This document shows, piece after piece, positions 42,331 through 52,732 of a stretch of 64,000 nucleotides of DNA. Position numbers and translations under genes: made by a program. Position 1 is the stretch's first letter. Every line of letters starts with the position of its first letter. The stretch is taken from NCBI GenBank assembly GCA_944548615.1, contig OX155961.1, positions 22,090,773 through 22,154,772 of the forward strand, read 5' to 3'. The notes beneath the pieces are model-generated. The model was not told where the DNA came from, made no database searches, and saw only the letters and a list, made by a program, of their open reading frames with translations. Source of the DNA: Micropterix aruncella. Its lineage: Eukaryota; Arthropoda; Insecta; Lepidoptera; Micropterigidae.

Positions 42331-44240
42331 TTATTTTTATATTAAAATGAATGCATAAACCGCGTATTTTCATAATACACTAGACAATAGAGAAATGACG
42401 TCACAAGTGACAATTTTCTTTGCCCTGAGCTATCCCAATATAACACTAGTTGGCAAAACCGGCGTGTGCATGATATTCCCAGAATCTTACTACTACTACA
42501 GCTATTGCGACATATTGCTTGGACGCGCTATTCCCGGTGAATCATCGTACAACGCGGTGTTCATCTTTAACTACGTCAATACTTCCAAAACCTTTATAAC
42601 CGTTTCCCGCTACATCTATTTTTAAAAGAAAATAATTTCGGATACATAGAAAGTTCATCGTCCGGGTGCCTGAGTGGCTTGTAGCAACAAGATACACTTT
42701 TGAATTGTTCCTATCGAAAATGTGCTGTGTTTCTGTAAGCCAGTGCAATTAGTGCAAAAAGGTGTTGCAATCGGAATTATTCTGGTAGTAGAATACGAGT
42801 ATAATACTCTACTCTAGTATTCTAATAATCCTATAAGTATTCAATTAAAGCTAATTTTGTTGTATTTATTTATTTATTTTTAATTAACCAATTATTATCC
42901 TCAAATTTTTAGCAATTATGATTATTTAAATACTGTATATTTGTACACCATTTTTAAAAAATTATGATTATGGCTAACAATTTTATCTTTTTTTTTTTTT
43001 TTTTATTCAAATTTATTATGTTCTTTTTTACTTAGATTTTATATAGATTATAAATATAATTATACAAATTTAAATGTCCGCCTTAGAACAGGCTATAGTA
43101 CAGTTAGGTCACATTAAAATAGTAACACAGGCAACAGTTTTAAGCATATCATATCAGTTTTTTTTCGCTACTAGATTTTTGTCTATAACGTTTTAATTGT
43201 ACATGTTGCCATTTAACTGTATATTATTGTAAATTACGAATTTAATTTAGGGTAAATTTAAAAAAATGGTGTATTTAAAAAATATATATTTTTGACCTTA
43301 GCGCTCTTGCGCGTGCCAACATCTTTAAAAACCGGCCAAAAAATCATGAAAAAAATCTATTTTTCCTCGTATATCTCTTTTCCAATAAAAAAATAAGTTA
43401 AAGTAGTATTAACACTTTTTATAGAGCATAAAATTTCCTACAATTTTGTATTTACAATTTTCTTCTATTCCTAATAGGTACTGACATCCAAAGTCGTGAA
43501 AATGCTTTTAAGTTTGCAAAAATCGTTAGAATACACGATCAGGTTTCGTTTTTCGTGAGTACCTACTCGTATCTCGCTTCCAGTGCAATTTCGGAATAAA
43601 ATACTAACAACCAATTTTGTTGAGCATTTTGTTTTATTTCCCTACTCCGAACCTCATTTGAACAACCGCACATAGCGATAATATAATTTAAAGGGGGGCT
43701 AACGTTTTCATAGTAACAGCAAACTCGTCGTCTTCCCAACATGCTGTCATAATCATTGGTGAGGTGATCACCTGCTGGTGCTCCGTACAGCTCCCTGCTC
43801 CCAGTGTAAAGTTCTAGGAGCCTAGACCTAGCATTGTACTGTTTTCAGCGTAATGCACGGGCATTCTTACAATTTCCTCTGCAGTTACCCGCAAGGCCAG
43901 GGTTCTTGGATCGACGTACCTTTCTTTTGGTCATCTTTTATTGGGAGTGTTGGCCTTGACGAGTGATAATATATCTTCTGCCTCGGGTACGTTCGTCGTC
44001 GTCGATTCCCAAAAATTGTTTCGCCATTGAGCTGATGCTCTTCCTGTCGCAGAGTCTTATAAATGCTCTCTGTATCTCACGTCATAGCCTGCGTTTATGA
44101 AAGAGACAAAAATTAAAAGGCAGATACTAAGTCCATTTAGTTTCATTTATTTATCCTAACTTACAAGTACTACAGTTTAGGTTATTACCTCGCAGACGAC
44201 AAGTTTCGGTTGTGTTCGCTAATCTATCATTGTTCGTTCG
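42331..44240. other. 1.9 kb stretch without firm gene
   Basis: A 76-codon plus-strand frame (42395-42625) has no recognised domain. At 43070-43120 the phrase CCTTAGAACAGGC resembles the LINE 3' end at 62.24 kb. The GC-richer part 43690-44100 holds open minus-strand stretches with no secure identification, possibly another LINE fragment. Confidence 0.35.
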
Positions 44241-45000
44241 TTAACGTGTTCGGGTCAGGTTAGGACACATCTCTCCAAAATATGCAGCTTGGATGGCCTG
44301 TAGGTCCTGACGTGTGATGGGGGTTGCCAATTGCGGGCAGTATATGATGTGGTCTTCGTCCTGCTGCGTTCCACAGTCGCATATTGGATTCTCTGTGTAT
44401 CCCCAGCGGACGAGATTGGTTCGGCATCTTGTCACACTCACCTTCAGTCTGTTGGGACTATGCCAGGTGATATAGGGGACAAGTGACCCCGGTGCTATCT
44501 CTTCCTTTACGTTCTCGCCAGTGAAGCCCTCCATTGAGTGATGCGCTTCGAAGATTGACTGCCTTGGAGCAGTTGTGCGCGGCTCAAGAATAACTTTCGC
44601 GATTTGAGGCGATTATGATGTGGTTCTTGCCCGCGCAGTGGGTGTCTTGGGTCAGCTATCACCTTCAGGCGTTCAGAATCAGCTAGGACGTCATAACATA
44701 TTGTAGGGGGAACGATGCCGATGAGCAGATAAGCTTTTCGACGGGAGTAGGCTTGAGGCAGCCGGAGACAATTCTCGCAGCATCGTTCCCAGCAATGGCG
44801 ACCATTTTTGGGTGTGTTGATTCATTCCACACTGGAGCAGCATATTACGCTGCGGAGATGCATAGGCCCAGAGCTGAGGTTCTGAGTGTAGCTGAGTTGG
44901 CCCCACCTCCTATTTCTGGAAAACACCTTCGATGTGCCCATCTTAGCTATAAGTGGTATATTTCGTTTCGCCTATATTTACTGTTAGTGCGATTTGGTTC
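44241..45000 (-). pseudogene. LINE ORF2 C-terminal region with zinc knuckle
   Basis: Reading leftwards from about 45000: remnants ATLRTSALGLCISAA, then YAAPVWNESTHPKMV, then RIVSGCLKPTPVEKL, then in another frame YLLIGIVPPTICYDVL and DPRHPLRGQ. Last comes a 97-codon open frame with a C-x-C-x8-H-x4-C knuckle (CDCGTQQDEDHIIYC) that ends at 44241. This is the post-RT region of a Jockey-type LINE. At least two frameshifts and one stop are present. A 3' UTR of about 130 bp may follow. Confidence 0.78.
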
Positions 45001-45250
45001 CTAATGGTTTCGTACAGCTTGGGTGGTGGTTTCCAAAAATCTATGTCATCTGGCCTGTCCAACTCGCGGTTCAACGCCTGTCTGGTAGCCTCCTCGAAGG
45101 CTGTGAGCTTCTGCCACGGCTGTAATCCTGCAGTCGGAGGCGGTTGGGATCAGAAGATCGCGGATTCGGGGGAATATCTCGGGCGGAACTGGGCAGTTGG
45201 AGCACTATCTGAACTTGCGAAAAAAACGATGAAAGCCCCAGCCGACGAAT
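45001..45250 (-). other. Open minus-strand stretch next to LINE remnant
   Basis: A minus-strand frame reads LQPWQKLTAFEEATRQALNR and DDIDFWKPPPKLYETIRNQI without stops. I do not recognise it. Its position directly upstream of the LINE C-terminus suggests retroelement sequence. Confidence 0.3.
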
Positions 45251-45700
45251 AACCAGAAGGATCTGGAGACGTATGTTTCCTATGACAGCGTAGGGTAGTG
45301 GTTGACCTGACGTCTTCAACCCTTGAATCAATCCGTCGGCCACCCAATCCCGAGTGACCATGGCGGGCAAAGGGCTTCGCGATCCGCAATACAATCAAAC
45401 TAAATAATCGCTTACGTTAGGTAGACGCCGCGCAAGCGACCTCAAAAGACCGTGACCAGACCGGAGGATGAAGAAATCCGGCTAAATCTGGCACTAAGGG
45501 CGTGAGGTTGTTGGCTCACTGGGTTTACATTCCAGTGCCTCGCGATAAGGGGTTGGCTTCTTACGGGCATGTTGGCGGAAATAGACTATGGACTGTGTTG
45601 TCCCTGAGTCCCTGTGTAATCACCTCACGGAAAGAACGATCTGTATCGTTATAATAGTCTGAAGTGTCGGGTTCGCCTGTTGCAGATGCCAGCTCCACTG
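45251..45700 (+). repeat. Repeat family Y, copy Y4 (diverged, 5'-truncated)
   Basis: Recognisable by GTTTCCTATGACAGCGTAGGG, ATCACCTCACGGAAAGAACG and the closing GTCGGGTTCGCCTGTTGCAG. It is more diverged than any other Y copy and lies head-to-tail with Y5, 90 bp away. Confidence 0.7.
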
Positions 45701-45788
45701 CCACAAGAACCGTCTTCTGTCTTTGAATGAAAATACTATGACGCCGAGTACCGTGTCGTAAACGCATTTCGTTCTGCCTAACCCTGTA

Positions 45789-46460
45789 GGGAGCTAACGG
45801 GCCCATGATGAGGTGGCCACGATGACCCATGTGTTCAGGGTCGGTCACACTCACGGGTCAACACCCATCCGATGGCCTCCCCGCATGGGGTGCGAACCTG
45901 GGTAGGACACTGGGTCAACCAGTCTCCCCTGGGAATCAAACCTCTGGCGCTCCTGGACGGTCTGCGCACCGAGCGGCGCAAGCCAATCGATTGTGCTCTC
46001 CGACTAACAGCCGGGGGAGTCTGGGAACTGTATTGTTTCCTATAGAGCGGGGGTGGTTGCCTACCTTACGGCGACTGCTCTTGAAATAACCATTGGTCAT
46101 CCGATCCCGGTTCAGAGTCGGGCAAAGGACGCCTTGGTCCGCGACAGATTCGGTGTACACCGTTTCACCGCTTAGTAAGGGAGAGGACCGCGCAAGCGAC
46201 CTCGAACTCGGAACCAATCGAGAGACCGGAGAAATCTGGTCACAATTGGAAGCAAGGGCGCGAGTGTCGGCCCGCCAGGTAACATTACTGGCTATCTCGC
46301 GGTAAAGCCGTTGGTGTCTTGCGGGTTGTGGCGTAGCTAGACGTCGGATTTGTAATGTCCAAAGTCTTCTACGCTCACTGCACGGTCGATAGAACGATGA
46401 ATCGTTAAAACGTCCTGCGGTGACGGGTTCGCCCGTTGTGGTTGACATCTCAATATGCCC
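45789..46460 (+). repeat. Repeat family Y, copy Y5, with target duplication
   Basis: Most complete Y copy: GGGAGCTAACGGGCCC to GTTGACATCTCAATATGCC, 672 bp. AACCCTGTA at 45780-45788 is repeated at 46461-46469, a 9-bp target duplication that fixes both ends. The ends are not inverted repeats of each other and there is no poly(A). The unoccupied R1-clade target CCGACTAACAG is at 46001-46011. Near-identity to Y1 implies recent activity. Confidence 0.85.
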
Positions 46461-46539
46461 AACCCTGTATGTATTGATGGTTTCTTCGGAGCTTTTTCGG
46501 CGCAGGTCGCGGTTTGAAAGAAAGCCCGATACACTCGGT

Positions 46540-46689
46540 CGCGTGTGGCCGTGTGACGTAGCGCGTGTGACGTGTGACGTACGCCACGCGCTCTCGCGCA
46601 TTTTACGACGAGGGATCAGCGAGGCGGCTCGGTGATCTGATCGGCGCGGATGCGGTATAAAAGGCGGGCGCGGCGGCGGGAGCGCGATC
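46540..46689 (+). promoter_or_regulatory. TATA promoter with TGACGT cluster
   Basis: GC-rich, CpG-rich segment unlike its surroundings. TATAAAAG at 46656-46663 is followed 27-34 bases on by ATCACTC (A at 46690), a fair initiator. Upstream, TGACGT occurs at 46554, 46568 and 46575, the half-site bound by CREB/ATF-type bZIP factors. It directs transcription rightwards into a non-coding exon with a good splice donor. This is the only convincing host gene signal in the window. Y5 ends only about 80 bp upstream of the TGACGT cluster. Confidence 0.65.
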
Positions 46690-46820
46690 ACTCCCCGCGA
46701 GTGGTTTCCCCCACGAGACGAAACCGACGCCGCCAGCGCGTCGCTCCTAGTTGGAAGGCACCGATAGTGGTAGTTTAGTTGGTAGGAAGAGGCACATCGA
46801 AACCAACCCCCGGCCAAACG
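46690..46820 (+). other. Putative non-coding first exon with splice donor
   Basis: 131 bases from the proposed start site to the donor CG|GTAAGT (GT at 46821-46822), with no ATG, as for a 5' UTR exon. The sequence turns abruptly AT-rich after the donor, as in an intron. Coding exons would lie to the right, perhaps beyond the window; the gene is not identified. Confidence 0.5.
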
Positions 46821-49490
46821 GTAAGTCATTTCTTTATTACATACCCTACCCTAAATTGCATATCAAAATAAAAATTAAACAAACTAACTTTGTTAAACTT
46901 CAATATGATGAATAACAATCATCATCAGTTCATCCACAACACTGATTTCAGTAAATAATATTTTGCAAAACTTGCTTTGGCTGGTATCACTACTTTTGCA
47001 GCAACTTGACGCAAACCAACTTCAATAAATCGATCAACTTAAGCACAAAAAAGTGGTTTTGTCCACGATGCGTTGCGGAAAATTTACATCAAAAGCAACC
47101 GAATTCTTCTGCGGCGGCATGTCAAACTGCAAATCAGAACACCCCTGAAACTATACAGATATATTATTAATTTGAAATGCTTTAGGCGTCTTCAAATTAA
47201 TTTTTTAAGTTTAATTAATGATTTTTCATGATTAATGATAATTTAGGATTTTTAATATATCTATTTGTACCCAATTTTATATCTTTGTATTTTTTCTATA
47301 ATTTATATCCAAACATGTGCACAGGTAGAATATTTTTTTTTTGATATGCCTGCCTTACGCCATGCCTAGAGGCCTTGGCGTAAAGATTAAGATGAAGCAG
47401 TGTGCTTTTTTTTGCTACTGGTACAAATACGAATATTTTGTATGTTTATGTGTATTTTGAATGTGTATCTCGTGCTTTACTTTAAATAAATAAATATGAA
47501 GTTCCTTACAGAGTAAGGAAATTTTAGAGTCAACTCTGTCATTTGTCCATTTTATTGGGAGTTGGTTAAAGTCGCTGCTGTGAAATTCAGCGCGGGTAGG
47601 AATCAACAAACTCTTTGAAGGCGTTTTCCACTGCCTCTTCAGACTTTATTTTTTCGCTGTAAAAAAATATCCGAATTGCGAAAAATGTGAAACCAATCCT
47701 CCAAACCAATCGAAAAATGTGAAACGAATCGATCTTGATGCTTCGAAGCGAGATCTGGCGAGTACGCCTGATCTTGCTTCTGAAGATCGTTTTCTAAAGT
47801 CTCGATCGTCAGATCTTCGTCTCCCATCGTACTCGGTGGGAGACGAAGAGTGTCAAGTCGCAGCTTTCAGCTTATTCACACCGACTGTTTGCCGTGAAGT
47901 TTGCGATCGTGCGTAGTCGTGCAGAAGCGACTAGGCTCGGTTGTTTCATCGCGATTTATTCCATCATTTTTTGTAGTACTTGGCAGTACATATTTGCGTT
48001 AACTATTGTGCCAGCTGCTGTAATAAATAAAACCCGGCGCAGAACTCAGATTCGAAAAACTGCGATTTTTCACTTTTCCATTATACACACGAAAATATCC
48101 AAGCAATACCAAATACAAATGAATAGATATTAATTGACTAATATCTGAAATCAAAATGTAAAAAAAACACATTTTCGATGATAGTTCACGAGGTTTCTAA
48201 TGGCTGGCACGTCATCGAGGCCACCACTCCCCCATAAAATAGATTAATCTAACGAAGGCAATATTTTAAAACCAAACAATAAGAAGACTCCTCCGCCAAG
48301 CCTAACCAAACACGGTTCATTATCTGTGTTTATTTTTATTTTATTAACCGTAAATGTGAATGCGCAAAACTACAATCTAACGGCAGCCACAGCGCGGCGG
48401 CTGCTCTAACGCGCGTTGTCTTTGCGTTTTGTAATACTTAATAACGCAAGAAGCTGCATAACTGTGCTGTACTGTACCAATTAATACCAATTTAAACCGG
48501 ATACTCGCGGTTTTAGTCGCTTCTTCCAAGTTCATCAGGCGTCTGGATCAAAATAGAACTTTTAATCGTTCGGTTTCTGAATTAAAATTCATTGGAAAAA
48601 ATAAAGAATAAAGATTAAAGAGTATTTTTTTCATTACAACCATTATAATTGTAAAGGAATGACCAATTATATTAAATTAATCTTAAATTAGTTACTCTAG
48701 AAACTCGTAGAAACTTATGTGCTATCAATTTATACAAAATCAAATCAACCAATATTCACAAAACTTGACATAAATGTTATTTACATCGCCCTTTAACAGT
48801 TTTTTGTATCAAATTTCCATACTCTAACGCCAAGCCTATGGTCCTCAAAGGATTAATTTATCAGGAAATTTATTAAAAGGTGAGACTAGTCGCCTGGAAT
48901 TTAGCCGTGCGTGGTATGATCGGTTGGAGGTAATGGGTTTTATTCCTGGTGTCATGCCGATGTACTTCCTCATGGGATATTTATTGCCGAGCTCTTATTG
49001 CAATAAGAGCTAAATTAGACCCCAAGTTAGATCCCCCTTTTCGTTTATGTTTTAGAATACGATTTTATTTTGACTAAAATGTTTTATTTCAGTTAGGTTT
49101 CCGTTTCTCTTTGCAATGCCAAAGGTAAATAAATATGTTATTTAAATAAATATGTTTGAGAAATAATTCCGTTTCTCTTTGCAATACCAAGGGTAAAAAA
49201 AGGATGTTATTTTATTTTATGAGTTTATTAGTAAAAAAAACTAAAATAGGAGAATGCAAGAGAAGAATAATGGTGGATAAAGCCAAAAATTTATGTAAGG
49301 ACAGGGCCAAGTCAGGAAAACGGCATAATTTAATGTAAGGTTAGTAGTAAAAGCTTATTAGGACAAATTTGACCCAATATTGACATAATTTATATATGGA
49401 AATCTCTTGTTTTATTTATTATTACCGCAAACGTGATTAAAACAATAACAAAGGTATTTTAGCGACTTTCCGGTACTTTGCGCAACATAA
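46821..49490 (+). other. Sparse region, possibly first intron
   Basis: No transposon family recognised for 2.6 kb, in contrast to the rest. It includes a GC-richer block at 47700-47950, another at 48360-48420, and at 49083-49126 an acceptor-like TTTTATTTCAG, 32 bases with an ATG, and a donor-like GTAAAT. The phrase CCGTTTCTCTTTGCAAT is repeated at 49101 and 49170. No coding exon can be asserted. Confidence 0.3.
47815..47848. repeat. Hairpin with perfect 12-bp stem
   Basis: CTTCGTCTCCCA, ten bases, TGGGAGACGAAG. It lies within the GC-richer block of the sparse region. Confidence 0.8.
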
Positions 49491-49529
49491 TTGTGACTTT
49501 TAGGTGAAAATGGTCACTTGGGTGTTACA

Positions 49530-49655
49530 TAACGTTTTGGAAAGGGGAGGGGGATACAGAAAACGTTACGGTGCGTTACATGGGGGAGGGGGGAAGAGAG
49601 GAAGGGTCAAAAAATGTGTTACGTAATACTTGAACGCCCCCTAATAATTAAATAT
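49530..49655. repeat. GTTACGTAATAC-type interspersed repeat
   Basis: G-rich purine tracts (GGGGGAGGGGGGAAGAG) followed by GTGTTACGTAATACTTGAACG and CCCCCTAA. This combination occurs widely in insect genomes as a short non-coding repeat (from memory). Coordinates are approximate. Confidence 0.4.
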
Positions 49656-49870
49656 TACTATTTTTATCATTGGTCAAATTATTGGATTTTTATAATCAAT
49701 CAATCCTTTATAAAAAAAAGTAATAATTATCAATGGATGGCCAAATAAATTGCTATTAGTTTTGCCATCAGTAGTATCAGCGCCACCTGAATTTCGCCGG
49801 CGCATAAGGGTTGCCAACATGTACTTTGGAGTTGAGCAGTCTGATATAATCAATGATACAACTTTGCCGT
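49656..49870 (+). repeat. MITE-A family, copy 4 (right part only)
   Basis: TATAATCAATCAATCC, AATAAATTGCTATTAG, TTTCGCCGGCGCATAAGG and GGAGTTGAGCAGTCT match the right half of copies 1 and 2. It continues into GATATAATCAATGAT, the flank also seen after copies 1 and 3. Confidence 0.7.
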
Positions 49871-50128
49871 ACTCCTCTTGAAATGTCAAAATGTCATTAT
49901 CAACGTTGTAACGCAAAAGACGCGCTCGGCACATTAGATTTTTAAAACCTTTTTTACAAGTTGCAACATAGCATCGGATCTGTTCCTTCGATCTTAGTTA
50001 TACTACGGTCTAAAAAAAGGTCCCCACTTTTTTATAAAAAATGGAAAATTTGCCAAGCGCTTATACTAGCTTCCTTAAAAAATATGCTTGAAATCGAAGA
50101 CTATCGCGGTTGTTTGACATTAAAAATA

Positions 50129-50288
50129 GAATATAACGAATTTACCGCGTGAAGTTTGTATCACCCGATGTTTCGGCGACGTTGCAGAAGCCGTTGTCCA
50201 GGGTAGACTGACACCCTGGACAACGGCGGCTGCAACGTCGCTGAAACGTCGGGTGCTACAAACTTCACGCTATACATTCGTTTTATCC
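50129..50288. repeat. Palindrome family, copy 2 (imperfect)
   Basis: Same sequence as 37850-38026 with about 75-base arms around an 8-base centre. Arms now differ at roughly ten positions, so it is older or less well conserved. Left flank GAAGACTATCGCGGTTGTTT is shared with copy 1. Confidence 0.85.
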
Positions 50289-50821
50289 TATTTATAAAAT
50301 ATATTTGCTAATAAAAGCCTTACGAGTCCGCTACATTGACGCTCGGCTGATAAAACAGCCATTGGCCTATACCTCTTTGCTAAGCCGGCTATTATGTTTT
50401 TGTTTTTATTTCATCATAGAAGAACATGCTAATGGAGGAATACATTGATGACATATGGATTTTGAAGCAAATTAACACATATAAATAATTTTATTTTTAA
50501 TTTAATTTCCATATTTTGCCATATTTGTGTGCTGCTATAGTCCAACATAAAGAAATTATGAAGTTCATATATTATGAACTTTTGAAATCAAAGCATTCAT
50601 ATCCTTTAATTATTTAAGAATGAAAAACTAAACAATTAGATTATTCAATTTCGACTTTCCTAGTTTTGCGGAGAATCCTCTGAAATTATTTTAGTAATAA
50701 AAATGAAACCCACTGTGCGCCGGTGCTCGCATACATCCAAAATTCATTAAAAGTAACATGTTTTTAAGTTATAAATCAAAATGATTTATAACTAACAAAG
50801 CAAGTATAAGTAAAACAAAAT
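50289..50821. other. AT-rich stretch without recognisable gene
   Basis: No coding or repeat assignment. AAGTTATAAATCAAAATGAT followed by TTATAACT at 50768-50793 forms a small fold-back. Confidence 0.35.
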
Positions 50822-50867
50822 CGGATTTTACCGCGTGAAGTTTGAAGCATCCAACGTTTCTGCGATG
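50822..50867. repeat. Palindrome family, one-arm fragment
   Basis: TTTTACCGCGTGAAGTTTGA, then CCAACGTTTCTGCGATGT; equals the outer half of one arm, cut off at the start of X5. Confidence 0.65.
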
Positions 50868-51100
50868 TGTGTATTCCTCCACGATAGCGCCCAAACGCTT
50901 CATCCGATTGAGCTGAAATTTAGCATGTGATTGAAATCGGTCCACCAGAGGGAGTCATACTTCAATCTTGAAATATTGGACTTGGAGACTGGAAATTTGG
51001 TACACAGGTGCCTTGTTATCCCTAAATCACATTGTGAAATATATGTTATACAAGCTACACAAATAATATTTAAATTACGCCATATATTAATTAAATAGTA
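50868..51100 (-). repeat. Repeat family X, copy X5
   Basis: Reverse copy: GTATTCCTCCACGATAGCGC, CCGATTGAGCTGAAATTT, a CACCAGAGGGAGTCATACTT block, and GGAAATTTGGTACACAGGTG. It lacks the CA/GACAGA part. Confidence 0.7.
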
Positions 51101-51680
51101 AGGCCCCTAAAAACGCCGACGCTTGCCATGCGTAGCTCGATCGAAACTGGAATTCAAAGGCTGAAGGGGACCTGCGTTTGCAATTTCATTTTTATCAAAT
51201 GTCGCATATTAATAGAAATTTTCGCCAACTGCTCATCGACTTTATTTATTAAATGAATATTCAGATGAAATAAGTCCCTGGCTGCTTGCCGAGAAAATCT
51301 TGATGTGACAAAACCCATTTTTTTTAAATATGCTACTTTAAAGTATGTCTGAATAACACACAATAAAAATAGAAATCACAGAATTTTAATTTATAACCGA
51401 TTTTTAGATATAAATTCGACAAGTCAGACGACAGAGAATTCGTTACGCTCGCTTGCGAAAAGCGACGCTCCTTACAGAAACTTTCGGAAAGCTTACAGAA
51501 TCTTTTGTGAAAATTTTCAAGAGTGCTCTCCAAAAAAATTATTGTTATTTGAACAATGTTCACGTCAATAAGTGAAATTACTTTATTCGTTACTTTAAAT
51601 AACATTACAAATGACAAATAACAGTTTTTTTAATTGTGATACAACAAACACGGCTTTATAACGCAACGTTTTTACGTCGA
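51101..51680. other. Stretch without recognisable gene
   Basis: Minus-strand open frames at 51154-51363 and 51333-51617 overlap but show no known domain. Confidence 0.35.
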
Positions 51681-51880
51681 TAGACGCAGAAGCACACTAA
51701 ACAGCCGAGCGCGCTATGCTTACCAGAGGGGCGAAGAGAAAATGGGAAGCGAGCGAAAATGAATGGTCCTTTTTAGTCGGCTGCAAGATATGTTTTTTTA
51801 TTGTTTGGGGTGTTCCGGGTGAATAGGGTGAATCCGAGCATAGTTGCCGGTCCTCACGTTTTGCATAAATAGAGTTGTCA
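51681..51880. repeat. Direct repeat D1 flanking Y6
   Basis: Begins TAGACGCAGAAGCACACTAA and ends CCTCACGTTTTGCATA. It recurs at 52530-52719 with about 90 percent identity by eye. The two copies flank Y6 on either side. Confidence 0.8.
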
Positions 51881-52527
51881 ACTACAATGGGCGAGCCCGT
51901 CACCTCAGGAAGTTTTAACCATTAGTCGTTCTATCTCCCGTGAAGTGAGCGCAGAAGACTTGGACAAAAACAGTCCACCGTCAAGCTCCGCCACATGCCC
52001 GTAAGAGGCCAACGCCTTAACCGGGTGTGTTACCTAGCGGGATTACACTCACGCCCTTAGTTCCAATTGCGACCTGATTACTCCGGTCTCTCGATTGGTT
52101 ACGAGCTCGAGGTCGCTTGCGCGGTCCTCTCCCTTACGAAGCGGTGAAACGGTGTATACCGAATCTATCGCGGACCACGGCATCGTTGCCCGGCTGTTCA
52201 CCCAGGATCGGATAGCCGATGATCGTTTCAAGAGCAGTCGCGGTAAGGTCCGCAACCTCTCCCGCTCTATAGGAAACAGTACTGCTTCCAGACTCCCCCG
52301 ACTGTTAGTCAGAGTGCGCAATCGATTGGCTTATGCCGCACGGAGCGCAGACCGTCCAGGAGCGCCAGAAGGTTGATTCCTAGGGGAAACTAACCCTAGG
52401 GCGAGAGTCCTACCCGGGATCTCACTTCATGCGTGGAGGCCGTCGGATGGGTGTTGACCCGTGAGTGTGACCAACCCTGAACAGAATGGGTCTTCGTGGC
52501 CAACTCGGCAAGCGCCCCTTAGCTCCC
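51871..52527 (-). repeat. Repeat family Y, copy Y6 (reverse)
   Basis: Complete Y in reverse, from GTTGTCAACTACAATGGGCG to TTAGCTCCC. The R1-clade target is unoccupied (CTGTTAGTCAG at about 52304). The terminal 70 bases form a fold-back (CACCTCAGGAAG with GTGAAGTGAG). Confidence 0.82.
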
Positions 52528-52529
52528 CC

Positions 52530-52719
52530 TTAGACGCAGAAGCATACTAAACAGCCGAGCGCGCTATGCTTACCAGAGGGGCGAAGAGAAAATGGGAAGG
52601 AAGCGAAAATGGATGGTTCATTTTTGCTGGCGGCAAGATTTGTTTTTTATTGTTTGGGGGTGTTAGGTATAAGAATCCGGGCATAGTTGCCGGTCCTCAC
52701 GTTTTGCATAGTCAACTAC
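52530..52719. repeat. Direct repeat D2 flanking Y6
   Basis: Second copy of D1, ending GTTTTGCATAGTCAACTAC. The last nine bases are the tip of a Y element, so D2 too is joined to a (truncated) Y end. Confidence 0.8.
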
Positions 52720-52732
52720 CTCCAGCGCCCGG

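Noticed and set aside
45936..46829. 297-codon open frame on the minus strand over Y5 and the promoter region
   Set aside because: It runs through a repeat boundary, a target duplication and the GC-rich promoter in antisense. The product has no known domain and is rich in R, S and P as expected from GC-rich DNA lacking stops.
51681..52719. D1/D2 as LTRs of a short element
   Set aside because: No primer site or polypurine tract adjoins them, and they show no TG...CA ends; a duplication is the simpler reading.
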